A stretch of DNA of 64,000 bases from Rhodocyclaceae bacterium (lineage in GTDB: Bacteria > Pseudomonadota > Gammaproteobacteria > Burkholderiales > Rhodocyclaceae). Position 1 is the first letter of the stretch; every line of letters begins with the position of its first letter. Under the pieces are notes generated by a model, which saw only the letters and a list, made by a program, of their open reading frames with translations, did not search any database and was not told the DNA's origin. Shown here in pieces: positions 26,481 through 35,624 of this stretch. The position numbers and the translations under genes were made by a program. The stretch is from the NCBI GenBank assembly GCA_022072095.1, contig JAJVIJ010000013.1, forward strand, positions 1 through 64,000. Reading direction: 5' to 3'.

Positions 26481-26501
26481 GCACGCGCATCGTGCGCGTG
26501 C
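26481..26501. terminator. perfect 9-bp hairpin between convergent genes (bidirectional terminator candidate)
   Basis: GCACGCGCA and TGCGCGTGC flank a TCG loop. The hairpin begins two bases after the lipase-gene stop and ends four bases before the stop of the convergent methyltransferase gene. There is no T-tract on either strand, so termination would be weak or Rho-assisted. Confidence 0.45.
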
Positions 26502-26504
26502 GCA

Positions 26505-27227
26505 TCAAGCGCCGGGAGCTGCGGCATCCTGCCATTTGATGACGACGGCGTGACCATTGAGGTTGTGCAGCACCGCGCACCCCGGAAGGGCGCGCAGTTC
26601 CTCGACATAGCGCGTCACGCCGTCGCAGCCGATGAAGCCGTAGTCGTCGAACACGACGATGCCGCCGGCCAGCAGCCGCGGCCACAGCCATTCGAAACTG
26701 TCGCGCGCGGAGCGATAGACATCGACGTCGATATGGCCGAAACGAAACGTCTCGGCCTCGATTCGCGCCGCGGTCTGCTCCGGAAAAATGCCTTGCAACA
26801 AATGGGCGTTGTGTGCGCCGATGTCGGCGAGCAATGCGCCCACCGCGGCGAACGAGGTATCGGCGTGTTCCCCACCCTTGTAGGCCGTGTCCTTGTCGCC
26901 GGCCTTGACCACGCCGGTGAAGGTGTCGCACAGGTAGACCGGATCGCTGATGCCACACCGCGCAGCCCGTTGCGCAATCAGTGCGCCGGTACCTCCGCGC
27001 CACACGCCCACTTCCAGCAGCGCACCGCCCGACAGCTTCGCGCTTTGTGCCACCAGCTGCCACAGCTCGTGGCAACGCCAGATATCGACCAGCGTGTGCG
27101 CGCGCAGCCGCTCATAGACCGCCCTGAACTCCTGATCCTGATTCCACGGCGAATAGGTCGCACCCGGCCGCACCTGCGCATGGAGCGCGTGCGGGTCGGA
27201 TCGCTTGCGTGCGAGACGCCCGAACAT
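26505..27227 (-). CDS. TylF/macrocin-O-methyltransferase-like SAM methyltransferase
   Basis: The 240-residue protein has a class I methyltransferase core. ALLEVGVWRGGTGALIA (the glycine-rich SAM loop, about residues 70-85) is followed by VYLCDTFTGVVKAGD (acidic end of strand 2) and FGHIDVDVYRSARDSFEWLWPRL. IVVFDDYGFIGCDGV also matches TylF-type enzymes, which methylate sugar or macrolide hydroxyls and use a metal held by such acidic residues. It begins seven bases after the fumarase stop with only a weak ribosome site, so it is probably translated from the fumarase transcript. The acceptor is unknown. Confidence 0.8.
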   Translation of the reverse strand: MFGRLARKRSDPHALHAQVRPGATYSPWNQDQEFRAVYERLRAHTLVDIWRCHELWQLVAQSAKLSGGALLEVGVWRGGTGALIAQRAARCGISDPVYLCDTFTGVVKAGDKDTAYKGGEHADTSFAAVGALLADIGAHNAHLLQGIFPEQTAARIEAETFRFGHIDVDVYRSARDSFEWLWPRLLAGGIVVFDDYGFIGCDGVTRYVEELRALPGCAVLHNLNGHAVVIKWQDAAAPGA

Positions 27228-27234
27228 GGCGATA

Positions 27235-28749
27235 TCAGACCGGAACCAGCGGAATCTTGCCGATGCGCGCCTGCCACTCGCGCGGCCCGGTCCGATGCAC
27301 CGAATTGCCCTCGGCATCGACCGCGACCGTGACCGGCATGTCCTCGACCTCGAATTCGTAGATCGCCTCCATGCCCAGATCCTCGAAGGCCAGCACGCGC
27401 GCCTTGCGCACCGCCTTGGACACCAGGTAGGCGGCCCCGCCCACGGCGATCAGATAGACGGCGCGATGCTTGCGGATGGCCTCGATCGCCACCGGCCCGC
27501 GCTCGGCCTTGCCGATCATGCCGAGCAGACCGGTTTTCGCCAGCATGATTTCGGTAAAGGCGTCCATGCGCGTGGCGGTGGTCGGCCCGGCCGGCCCGAC
27601 CGCCTCGTCGCGCACCGGGTCCACGGGGCCGACGTAGTAAATGAAGCGCCCGCGAAAATCGACCGGCAGGGGCTCGCCGCGCGCGAGCATGTCGGCCATG
27701 CGCTTGTGCGCGGCGTCGCGACCGGTCAGCAGCCGGCCCGAGAGCAGCACCACCTCGCCCGGCTTCCAGCTCGCGACCATCTCCGGCGTCACTTGATCGA
27801 GGTCGACACGCCTTCCCCCCGCGGTGCCGTAGTCCAGACTGGGCCAGTCTGACAGCGCAGGCCGTGCGAGCGTTGCCGGACCACTGCCGTCGAGCACGAA
27901 ATGTGCATGGCGCGTGGCCGCGCAATTCGGGATCATCGCCACCGGCAGGCTCGCGGCGTGGGTTGGATAATCGCGGATCTTCACATCGAGCACCGTCGTC
28001 AACCCGCCCAGTCCTTGGGCACCGATGCCGAGTGCGTTGACCTTTTCGTACAGCTCGATGCGCAGCTCCTCCAGACGGCTCGCAGGGCCGCGCGCGATCA
28101 GTTCGGGCATGTCGATCGGCTCCATCAGCACCGCCTTGGCCATCAGCATGGCCTTCTCGGCCGTGCCGCCGACACCGATGCCGAGCATGCCTGGCGGGCA
28201 CCAGCCGGCTCCCATCGTCGGCACCGTCTTCATCACCCAATCGACCAGCGAGTCGGACGGATTCAGCATGACGAACTTGCTCTTGTTCTCGGAACCGCCG
28301 CCCTTGGCGGCGACATCTACCTCGACTCGGTCGCCGGGCACCAGGCTGACGTGGATCACCGCCGGCGTATTGTCGCGCGTATTCTTGCGGCCACCCAGCG
28401 GGTCCGAGACGATCGAGGCACGCAAGGGATTGTCGGCATCGTTGTAGGCGCGGCGCACGCCCTCGTTGACCATGTCTTCCAGGCTCAGCGTCGCGTCCCA
28501 GCGCACGTTCATACCGACCTCGAGGAATACATTGACGATGCCCGTGTCCTGGCAGATGGGCCGATGGCCTTCGGCGCACATGCGCGAATTGACCAGGATC
28601 TGCGCCATCGCATCGCGTGCGGCCGGCGACTGCTCGAGCTCATAGGCTCGCGTCAAAGAACGGATGAAATCGGCCGGGTGGTAGTAGGAAATGAATTGCA
28701 GCGCATCGGCGATGCTCTGGATGAAATCCTGCTGGCGTATGGTGGGCAT
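27235..28749 (-). CDS. fumA: class I (4Fe-4S) fumarate hydratase
   Basis: The 504-residue, oxygen-sensitive type of fumarase interconverts fumarate and malate in the TCA cycle. The N-terminal alpha part contains GHRPICQDTGIVNVF, GAGWCPPGMLGIG and MIPNCAATRHAHF, whose cysteines bind the cluster. The C-terminal beta part follows with GRLLTGRDAAHKRM, YYVGPVDPVRDEAVGPAGPTTATRMD and the GKAERGP loop. The two parts are fused in one chain, as in E. coli FumA/FumB. The start at 28749 has AGGAG upstream, and the longer in-frame start lacks one. The FumA versus FumB name is not decided by sequence. Confidence 0.93.
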   Translation of the reverse strand: MPTIRQQDFIQSIADALQFISYYHPADFIRSLTRAYELEQSPAARDAMAQILVNSRMCAEGHRPICQDTGIVNVFLEVGMNVRWDATLSLEDMVNEGVRRAYNDADNPLRASIVSDPLGGRKNTRDNTPAVIHVSLVPGDRVEVDVAAKGGGSENKSKFVMLNPSDSLVDWVMKTVPTMGAGWCPPGMLGIGVGGTAEKAMLMAKAVLMEPIDMPELIARGPASRLEELRIELYEKVNALGIGAQGLGGLTTVLDVKIRDYPTHAASLPVAMIPNCAATRHAHFVLDGSGPATLARPALSDWPSLDYGTAGGRRVDLDQVTPEMVASWKPGEVVLLSGRLLTGRDAAHKRMADMLARGEPLPVDFRGRFIYYVGPVDPVRDEAVGPAGPTTATRMDAFTEIMLAKTGLLGMIGKAERGPVAIEAIRKHRAVYLIAVGGAAYLVSKAVRKARVLAFEDLGMEAIYEFEVEDMPVTVAVDAEGNSVHRTGPREWQARIGKIPLVPV

Positions 28750-28902
28750 GGCGGCTCCTGGAGACAGCGAGAGGGTTCTTCGGCATTGGTGCCTTGAAAA
28801 TACGCTCGATTTCGCCACGCCTCATGGCGATCTCGACCGGCTTTCGCAACGGCTTACGCGATCGGCCTCCACGAGCGGATTCCGAAATCGGCCCGACGGC
28901 AG

Positions 28903-29427
28903 TCAGTGTGCGGTCTTGCCCATGCTGACCGTGGAGTTCATCAAGCGGTCGGTCCAGGCGAGCACGAAGGCGGACGCGACGAACACCAGATGGATGATCA
29001 CCTGCCACATCATCATCCGGTCGGGCAGATTGTCGGCGTTGATGAAGGTCTTCAACAGATGGATCGACGAGATGCCGACGATCGCGGTCGCCAGCTTGAT
29101 CTTGAGTACGCCGGCATTGACGTGCGACAGCCACTCGGGCTGATCGGGATGACTTTCCAGATCCAGGCGCGACACGAAGGTTTCGTAGCCGCCGATGATC
29201 ACCATGATCAGCAGGTTGGCGATCATCACGACGTCGATCAGGCCCAGCACCATAAGCATGATGTCGGTATCGCTCAGGCGACCCGCCTGCGCGACCAGGT
29301 GGGACAATTCCACCATAAACTGGTAAACGTAAACCGACTGGGCGACGATCAGTCCGAGGTACAGCGGCGCCTGCAGCCAGCGGCTGGCAAAGATGAAACC
29401 TTCCAGTGAACGGACGAATCGGGACAT
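28903..29427 (-). CDS. YqhA-family inner membrane protein
   Basis: The 174-residue protein has four hydrophobic helices and matches the UPF0114/YqhA family. Landmarks are [25 protein letters not shown] near the N-terminus, [22 protein letters not shown], and [19 protein letters not shown]. The function of the family is unsettled; an ion-channel-like or stress role has been suggested. It is divergent from the acetyl-CoA synthetase gene, with about 80 bases between starts. The ribosome site is weak. Confidence 0.88.
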   Translation of the reverse strand: MSRFVRSLEGFIFASRWLQAPLYLGLIVAQSVYVYQFMVELSHLVAQAGRLSDTDIMLMVLGLIDVVMIANLLIMVIIGGYETFVSRLDLESHPDQPEWLSHVNAGVLKIKLATAIVGISSIHLLKTFINADNLPDRMMMWQVIIHLVFVASAFVLAWTDRLMNSTVSMGKTAH

Positions 29428-29508
29428 ATCGAAGTGCTGGCGATGGTGGGGATTGGCGCCGGGAATTGTAGCAGCCGACCTTTCCATCGTTCTTGAACCG
29501 GAGCCTTC

Positions 29509-31503
29509 ATGAGCAAAAAAATCGACTCGGTACTCAACGAAACGCGCGTGTTTCCGCCGGCCGACGCCGTCGGGGCGCATGCCCGCATTCCTGACATGGC
29601 GGCCTATCAGTCCTTGTGCCGCGAGGCGAACGACGACTATGCCGGCTACTGGGCACGTCTCGCGCGCGAGCACCTGCAGTGGCAGACGCCGTTTTCCACG
29701 GTACTGAACGACGGCCAGGCGCCTTTCTACCGCTGGTTCGAGGACGGGCGCCTGAATGTCAGCCACCACTGCCTGGATCGTCACCTGGACAGCCAGCCGG
29801 ACAAGATCGCGCTGCGCTTCGAGGCCGACGACGGCAGCGTGCGCGAAATCAGTTATCGCAGCCTGCATGCGCTGGTCTGCCGCTTCGCCAACGGCCTGCG
29901 CGCGCTGGGCGCGCGCAAGGGCGATCGCATCGTCATCTACATGCCCATGTCCGTAGAGGGTATTGCCGCGATGCTCGCCTGCGCCCGCATCGGCGCCACC
30001 CATTCGGTGGTGTTCGGCGGTTTTTCCGCGAAGAGCCTGCAGGAGCGCATCCAGGATGCCGGCGCCTCGCTGGTCATCACCGCCGATGCGCAGCACCGCG
30101 GCGGTCGCGTCATCCCGCTCAAGCCTGTGGTCGATGAGGCCTTCGCACTGGGCGGCTGCGACAGTGTCCGCAAGGTGGTGGTCTATCGCCGCGACGGCGG
30201 CCCGTGCCCGATGCAGACCGGGCGCGACCTCTGGCTGGATGAGCTGCTGGCCGGCCAAGCAGAGGTCTGTGAGCCCGAATGGGTCGAGGCCGAACATCCG
30301 TTGTTCCTGCTCTATACGTCCGGATCGACCGGCAAACCCAAGGGCGTGCAGCACAGTTCGGCGGGCTATCTGCTGCAGGCGATCCTGAGCATGCGCTGGG
30401 TATTCGACATCAAACCCGAGGACGTCTTCTGGTGTACGGCCGACATCGGCTGGGTCACCGGCCATACCTATGTCACCTACGGACCGCTCGCCTGCGGTGC
30501 CACCGAGGTGGTCTACGAAGGCGTGCCCACCCATCCACACGCCGGCCGCTTCTGGCAGATGATCGACCGCCACAGGGTGTCGATTTTCTACACGGCGCCG
30601 ACCGCGATCCGCTCGCTGATCAAGGCTGCCGAAGCCGATGCCACCACGCACCCGCGCAATTTCCGGCTCGACAGCCTGCGCCTGCTCGGCTCGGTCGGCG
30701 AGCCGATCAATCCGGAAGCCTGGATCTGGTACTACGAGCAGGTCGGCCGCTCCCGCTGCCCCATCCTCGACACCTTCTGGCAGACGGAAACGGGAGCACA
30801 CGTGATCACGCCGCTACCGGTGACGCCGCTGGTTCCCGGCTCATGCACACTACCCTTCCCCGGCATCCAGGCCGGCGTGGTCGATGAAACCGGCCAGGAT
30901 CTGCCCTGGGGACAGGGCGGCATGCTGGTCATCAAGAAACCCTGGCCATCGATGATCCGCACGATCTGGGGTGACCCGGAGCGCTTTCGCAACAGTTATT
31001 TTCCGCGGGAGCTGGGCGGCCAGCTCTATCTGGCCGGCGATGGCGCCGTGCGCGATCCGCGCACTGGCTATTTCACCATCATGGGGCGCATCGACGACGT
31101 GCTCAGCGTCTCGGGCCACCGGCTGGGAACCATGGAGGTCGAATCGGCGCTGGTCGCCAATCCGCTGGTCGCCGAAGCCGCTGTCGTCGGCCGTCCGGAT
31201 GAGGTGACCGGCGAGGCCATCTGCGCCTTCGTCGTGCTCAAGCAGCACCGTCCCGAGGGCGAAGCGGCCGAGCGGCTCGCGGAACAACTGCGTGAATGGG
31301 TGGCAAAGGAGATCGGCCCGATCGCGAAGCCGCGCGAAATCCGTTTCGGCGACAACCTGCCCAAGACCCGCTCGGGCAAGATCATGCGCCGTCTGCTGCG
31401 CGCGCTCGCGCGCGGCGAGACCATCGTCCAGGACGTGTCGACGCTGGAAAACCCGGCGATCCTGGAGCAGTTGCAGGCCGCTCCGGCGCCCCGCGCGCGC
31501 TGA
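29509..31503 (+). CDS. acs: acetyl-CoA synthetase (AMP-forming)
   Basis: The 664-residue enzyme activates acetate, and possibly propionate, through an acyl-AMP. The AMP-binding P-loop [15 protein letters not shown] lies near residue 270, followed by [20 protein letters not shown] and [11 protein letters not shown]. The hinge is at [23 protein letters not shown]. The C-terminal [10 protein letters not shown] holds the acetylation-regulated Lys624. A GGAG ribosome site precedes the ATG. It stands alone, divergent from the yqhA-like gene and convergent with the TonB/TPS block. Propionyl-CoA synthetase is an alternative, though the motif wording is closer to Acs. Confidence 0.92.
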   Translation: MSKKIDSVLNETRVFPPADAVGAHARIPDMAAYQSLCREANDDYAGYWARLAREHLQWQTPFSTVLNDGQAPFYRWFEDGRLNVSHHCLDRHLDSQPDKIALRFEADDGSVREISYRSLHALVCRFANGLRALGARKGDRIVIYMPMSVEGIAAMLACARIGATHSVVFGGFSAKSLQERIQDAGASLVITADAQHRGGRVIPLKPVVDEAFALGGCDSVRKVVVYRRDGGPCPMQTGRDLWLDELLAGQAEVCEPEWVEAEHPLFLLYTSGSTGKPKGVQHSSAGYLLQAILSMRWVFDIKPEDVFWCTADIGWVTGHTYVTYGPLACGATEVVYEGVPTHPHAGRFWQMIDRHRVSIFYTAPTAIRSLIKAAEADATTHPRNFRLDSLRLLGSVGEPINPEAWIWYYEQVGRSRCPILDTFWQTETGAHVITPLPVTPLVPGSCTLPFPGIQAGVVDETGQDLPWGQGGMLVIKKPWPSMIRTIWGDPERFRNSYFPRELGGQLYLAGDGAVRDPRTGYFTIMGRIDDVLSVSGHRLGTMEVESALVANPLVAEAAVVGRPDEVTGEAICAFVVLKQHRPEGEAAERLAEQLREWVAKEIGPIAKPREIRFGDNLPKTRSGKIMRRLLRALARGETIVQDVSTLENPAILEQLQAAPAPRAR

Positions 31504-31629
31504 GCGCCGGCGCCTCAGGAGGGAGGCCGACGCGGCGCCGAGACGTCGACGACGAAGTACATCGGCACCATACCGGCGAACAGGCGCTCCACGCGCGAGC
31601 GCGCACGCTCGCGGGCCGGCACGATCGGT

Positions 31630-32328
31630 TCAGGGGCGTGCCGGCGACCCGGACTCGGCGCGATCCGCGGTGCCGCGATCGGCGCGATTGTCGTCGAGCT
31701 TTTCACGATACTCCTCCAGAATGTTCTCGATCTCGACCTGCTCGATACGTGTGAACGGCTCTGCCTGGCGCAGCGCCGCCCACACCCCCTTATCGGCATA
31801 CCGCCGGGAAAGTTCCAGCCCGTAGCGGTACAGCGCCGTGTTTTTCTTCTCACAGTTCGCCAGCGACGCGCGCAGACCATCGATGTTTTGACTCGAGCGC
31901 GTGACGAGCTGGCCGTGCTCGACCCGACAGGACTCGAGCGCGCGCCGGCTGTCGACGAGCCCTGCATTCGTCTGCGCCAACCTGGCTTCGGCGGCAAGGA
32001 GCCGCCGCTCGAGCTCGTCGCGCTCCGTCTGCGCCGCGCGCAGTGCTTCCTCGCGCTCGCGCAGCGCGCGCTGCAGCGTCACTGTACGGCGTTCCGAGCT
32101 GCGGGATTGTTCGAGCGCGCTCTCGAGCGTTTCGGTGAGCTTTGCGTTCTCGGTCCGCAGCTTGCTGCGTTCCGCTTCCAGCCGCTGCTGCGCAGCGCGC
32201 AGACGCTCCACCGACGGATTCCTGGGCTCGCTCGATGCAGACCATGCCGGCAGCGAGCTGCACAGATACAGTGCAGCCAGCGCGATGATCCGAGCCGGAT
32301 TGGTCCGGTGAGGGCGCAAGGCGGGCAT
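31630..32328 (-). CDS. periplasmic coiled-coil protein of the TPS/TonB locus
   Basis: The 232-residue protein has a signal peptide (about 1-31, ending WSAS) followed by an uninterrupted Glu/Arg/Leu/Ala coiled coil from about 38 to 150, with heptads such as LRAAQQRLEAERSKLRTEN. A short C-terminal part (ALYRYGLELSRRYADKGVW) resembles small conserved segments of periplasmic scaffolds. Its start overlaps the porin stop by one base (TGATG), so the two are translationally coupled. It is the last gene of the minus-strand block. I recognise no named family. A structural or scaffolding role with the porin and TonB is likely but inferred. Confidence 0.7.
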   Translation of the reverse strand: MPALRPHRTNPARIIALAALYLCSSLPAWSASSEPRNPSVERLRAAQQRLEAERSKLRTENAKLTETLESALEQSRSSERRTVTLQRALREREEALRAAQTERDELERRLLAAEARLAQTNAGLVDSRRALESCRVEHGQLVTRSSQNIDGLRASLANCEKKNTALYRYGLELSRRYADKGVWAALRQAEPFTRIEQVEIENILEEYREKLDDNRADRGTADRAESGSPARP

Positions 32329-34031
32329 CAGAAGCGCAGGTTCATGTCCATCTGGAACACATCGACCGCGAAACGGTCGCCTGGCACCAGCGTCGGCGAA
32401 TCGAGCGCGTCGGCGGACAGCCAGCGCAGACCGAGCACGGCATTGCGGTCCACGCCATAGCTGAGGCCGAGCGCGTAGCCCTTGTGATTGCTGCCCCCGA
32501 GCGCGAAGTCGGAATCCGTGAACGCATCCAGCACCGCGTCGCTGCCCAGGCGTCGGTAGGCGAGCGAGACTTGCCAGTCGCGCGCGTTGCGTACCCGGGG
32601 CATTCCCAGCGTCGCCTTGAACTGATAGCCGCTGTTGCGGCCATCGGCGAGCAGCAAGCCGGTGCGGCCGGCGATGTCGTTGCGGTCGAAGCCCGGGTTG
32701 CGCACGTAGTCGGCGGTCAGCACCAGATGCACCGGGTCGAACTGCGCCAGATCCAGGCTGGCGGTCAGGTTCCACGGACGGAACTTGGACGCCAGGCCCC
32801 ACAGCGTGCTTGCCGAGGGGTCGGCCGGCGCGTTGACGCGGAACAGCGTGTTCCCCTTCTGTCGGAAACCCGTCTCATACTGACTGTTGCCATAGGATGG
32901 GTCGAGCGGCGTCAGGAACAAGGGATCGAGCGCCGCATTCGCTTCCAGGCGGCCTTCGACGTTGCGGAAGTTGTAGAACGCCAGGCCGAACTTGAAGCGG
33001 GTCTCGGAATCGAGTTCCCACTGCGCGCCGGCCTGCGCGCCGGTGAGCCAGCGGGCCTTCGGATTCGCGGGCGCGTTCTCTTCGCGGAACGGGAACACGC
33101 CCACGGTCAGATAGGGTTTGAAACGGCGGCGCTCGTCGGCCTTGATGGTCGCCGCCAGCCCCTCGAAGTTGAGATCCTCGTCCCAGACGAGGTCGGTCGA
33201 AAACCACGGGTTGGGCAGGCGGCCGCCCCAGATCGACAGCCAGTCGTAGGGTTGAAACTGCAAATAGGCGCGATCGAGCACCAGCGTGTACTTGTTGAAG
33301 TTCTGCCCCAGCGTCTGGTTCGTCGACACGCGGTCGGTGGTGTTGCCGGTGACCATGCGCACGCCGGCGCCCCACTGATCGCCGATCTTGGCCAGCATTT
33401 CCAGCCGTGCGCGCAGCCGCAGACGCGAACGGTCATCCACGGTGTTGGCGGTCGGAATGCCGTTCGGGTTGAGCGCGGCCGTGTCCGCCGAGCGTGTCGC
33501 GGCACCGGCCACCGGCAATGCGGCCAGCGCGTAGTCCAACGGCGGCGTATTGTTGCGATCGAAATTCTCGGACTGGTAGCGCAGGCGCACATCACCTTCC
33601 CAGCGGATGCGGTCCAGCCACTCGGGGACGGCGTTCGGTTCGGCCCAGCGCTCGGCGCGCGCCTGCGCCAGCACCTCCTGCTTGATCTGCTCGCGCATCT
33701 CGTTGCGCACCACTTCCGGTACATAGGGGACGCGCACGGTGTTGCTCGCCGCACGCTGCGCGACCGTGGCCTTGGCGCGGCCCTCGGCTTCGCGCACCAG
33801 CTTGTCGGCGCGCTCGCGCGTGAGCACCTTGGCTTCGACCAATGCGTCGATCAGATTGAGCGTGGTCTCGCGCAGCACCTCCATCGATGCCCGGTCCTGG
33901 GCGCCTGCGTGAGACGACAGCGACACGTTCAGAGCGAATGCCAGCAAGACCGCGCGGGCCGATGCGGGGGCTCGACGGCGACACCCTGGGGGGCGCGCGT
34001 CGTGGATCAAATTCGGCTGCAAAGCGGGCAT
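32328..34031 (-). CDS. putative outer-membrane porin with N-terminal coiled-coil segment
   Basis: The 567-residue protein has a signal peptide ending near HAGAQ (about residue 44). A helical Glu/Arg/Ala region (about 50-125) includes EAKVLTRERADKLVREAEG. After WLDRIRWEGDVRLRYQSENFDR a long series of alternating beta strands runs to the C-terminus, ending DMNLRF with a terminal Phe as in beta-barrels. This fits the putative porin family found with TonB-ExbBD sets. It follows the TonB gene by 115 bases and is coupled to the coiled-coil gene. There is no TonB-box plug domain, so it is a porin rather than a classical TonB-dependent receptor. Confidence 0.8.
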   Translation of the reverse strand: MPALQPNLIHDARPPGCRRRAPASARAVLLAFALNVSLSSHAGAQDRASMEVLRETTLNLIDALVEAKVLTRERADKLVREAEGRAKATVAQRAASNTVRVPYVPEVVRNEMREQIKQEVLAQARAERWAEPNAVPEWLDRIRWEGDVRLRYQSENFDRNNTPPLDYALAALPVAGAATRSADTAALNPNGIPTANTVDDRSRLRLRARLEMLAKIGDQWGAGVRMVTGNTTDRVSTNQTLGQNFNKYTLVLDRAYLQFQPYDWLSIWGGRLPNPWFSTDLVWDEDLNFEGLAATIKADERRRFKPYLTVGVFPFREENAPANPKARWLTGAQAGAQWELDSETRFKFGLAFYNFRNVEGRLEANAALDPLFLTPLDPSYGNSQYETGFRQKGNTLFRVNAPADPSASTLWGLASKFRPWNLTASLDLAQFDPVHLVLTADYVRNPGFDRNDIAGRTGLLLADGRNSGYQFKATLGMPRVRNARDWQVSLAYRRLGSDAVLDAFTDSDFALGGSNHKGYALGLSYGVDRNAVLGLRWLSADALDSPTLVPGDRFAVDVFQMDMNLRF

Positions 34032-34146
34032 GGGCAGGCGTAGACCGGGGTAAGGATCGGGAAGAAATCGAATTCGACGATTTTCTTGAGTTTCGGTGAC
34101 AGCACGATGACTTCCGGTCACATGGCGAGGCCGGAGGCGGTGGCGC

Positions 34147-34809
34147 TCAGCCGGCCCCGCGATTGGCCACGCGCAGGCGCACCGGCTGTGGCAGGCCGGC
34201 CGGCGCCGGTTCGCGCAGATTCGCGGCGCGCAGTGCCGCCACCAGCGCGCGGTCGAGCTCGGCATCACCGGTGGAATCGGCCAGCTCGACCCGTTCGACC
34301 CCACCCGCTGGCGCGAGCCAGACGCGGACATCGATCCGGTAGTCGCGGCGCTTGATGCGTCGATCGCGGTTCAACTGTTCCTGCAAGCTGCGCTGCATGG
34401 CATGCGTGAACAAGGCGTAGGCCGCGCGCCCACCCGACGATGGCCCCGAGCCCGTCGGTCCGCCGCCATAGTCGCGCGTCACCGGCCCGGATGCGAATGG
34501 ACTGGGGCCGTCGCCGGCCGGGCCCTCCATTTTCAAGGGTTCGTTCTCCTGCGGCGGCGCCTGCGGTTGCGGCTCGACCGGCATGGGCTTGTCCTCCGCC
34601 TTCGGCGGCTCCGGCTTGCGCTCTTCCTTGGGTGGTGGTGGGGGCGGGGGTGCCGGAGTCGGCAACAACAGCACCTGTGCCGGCTTCTTGCGCACCGGCG
34701 CCTGCGCGCTCAGCAGCTCGCGCAACACCCAGATCAGCGCGGCGCTGACGACCAGCGCAATCAGCCCGAAGCGCAGCCACGCCGGCCACCGGCGCCGCTG
34801 CGCGCTCAT
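34147..34809 (-). CDS. energy transducer TonB-like protein
   Basis: The 220-residue protein has one N-terminal membrane helix (about 10-33), a Pro/Glu/Lys-rich periplasmic spacer with a seven-proline run, and a C-terminal TonB-like domain. The motif VRVWLAPAGGVERVELADSTGDAELDRALVAAL is typical of TonB/TolA C-termini. It would carry the force from the ExbB/ExbD motor to an outer-membrane partner. Its start overlaps the upstream exbD stop by four bases. The partner is unknown because the locus has no plug-bearing receptor. Confidence 0.82.
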   Translation of the reverse strand: MSAQRRRWPAWLRFGLIALVVSAALIWVLRELLSAQAPVRKKPAQVLLLPTPAPPPPPPPKEERKPEPPKAEDKPMPVEPQPQAPPQENEPLKMEGPAGDGPSPFASGPVTRDYGGGPTGSGPSSGGRAAYALFTHAMQRSLQEQLNRDRRIKRRDYRIDVRVWLAPAGGVERVELADSTGDAELDRALVAALRAANLREPAPAGLPQPVRLRVANRGAG

Positions 34810-35207
34810 GTGCCGATGCGCGCGGTGACCAGCCCCGGGGTAATGTCCAGCCCCTGCACCAGATCGACCACGGCGATCACCTGCTCGTAGCGCGCGCGCG
34901 CATCGCCGCGGATGACGACGGTGACATCCGGATGGCGGGCCTTGATCGCGGCGAGCTGGCTGGCCAGCTCGGGCAGGCTGACGGCGGCGCCGTTCAGGCT
35001 CACGCTGCCCGACTCGGCCACCTGGACGATGCGCAGTTCCTTGCGCTCCGTCGAGGGCTTGTCGCTGGGTTTGGGCAGCGACATCGGCAGGCCCTGGACC
35101 GTGGCCGTGGTCATCAGGATGAACACCACCAACAGTACATAGGCCAGATCCAGCATCGGCGTGACATTGATCGTGTCATAGGGTTTGGTGTCGGTTTGCA
35201 GGTTCAT
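34806..35207 (-). CDS. ExbD/TolR family protein (second copy)
   Basis: The 133-residue protein has a short cytoplasmic start, one membrane helix with the essential aspartate in TPMLDLAYVLLVVFIL (about residues 17-32), and a periplasmic domain with VVIRGDARARYEQVIAVVDL. It would form the proton-motive-force motor with the ExbB-like protein. It lies three bases after the other exbD and overlaps tonB by four bases. Confidence 0.88.
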   Translation of the reverse strand: MNLQTDTKPYDTINVTPMLDLAYVLLVVFILMTTATVQGLPMSLPKPSDKPSTERKELRIVQVAESGSVSLNGAAVSLPELASQLAAIKARHPDVTVVIRGDARARYEQVIAVVDLVQGLDITPGLVTARIGT

Positions 35208-35210
35208 GGC

Positions 35211-35615
35211 TCAGGGTGTGATGCGCTTCGTGACCAGGCCGATCTCGGTGATGTCGAGCTTCTTGCACAGCTCCAGCACCGCCGCGACCTGCTCGAAGTG
35301 GGCCTGCGCGTCGCCCTTCACGACCACCGGCAGGTTCGGGTTGGATGCCTTGTATTGCGCGAGCCGGGCCGCCAGGCTGTCCATGGTGACCGGGTAGGCG
35401 TCCAGAAACAGGTCGCCGGCCTGCGTCACGGTGATCGCCCGCGTCTGCGGCTTGGCGAGACTGACGGCGCGCGCCGTTTCCGGTGCCTGCACGCGCACCC
35501 CCTGCACCGAGGCGGTGGTCAGGATGATGAAGGTCACCAGCAACACATAGGCCAGATCGAGCATCGGCGTGATGTTGATCTCGTCATAGGGCTGGTGGTC
35601 TTCGCGGACGTCCAT
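35211..35615 (-). CDS. ExbD/TolR family protein (first copy)
   Basis: This 134-residue ExbD has the same layout as its neighbour: NITPMLDLAYVLLVTFIIL with the membrane aspartate, then a periplasmic part with VVVKGDAQAHFEQVAAVLEL. The two ExbD proteins are clearly related but not identical. That suggests an old duplication and possibly a heteromeric motor. It begins nine bases after the ExbB-like gene. Confidence 0.88.
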   Translation of the reverse strand: MDVREDHQPYDEINITPMLDLAYVLLVTFIILTTASVQGVRVQAPETARAVSLAKPQTRAITVTQAGDLFLDAYPVTMDSLAARLAQYKASNPNLPVVVKGDAQAHFEQVAAVLELCKKLDITEIGLVTKRITP

Positions 35616-35624
35616 CGGTATCGC

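Noticed and set aside
31515..31629. Minus-strand frame downstream of the coiled-coil gene ending MVPMYFVVDVSAPRRPPS
   Set aside because: The stretch looks slightly protein-like and could be a frameshifted tail or small gene, but it has no ribosome site, no adequate start and no recognised family.
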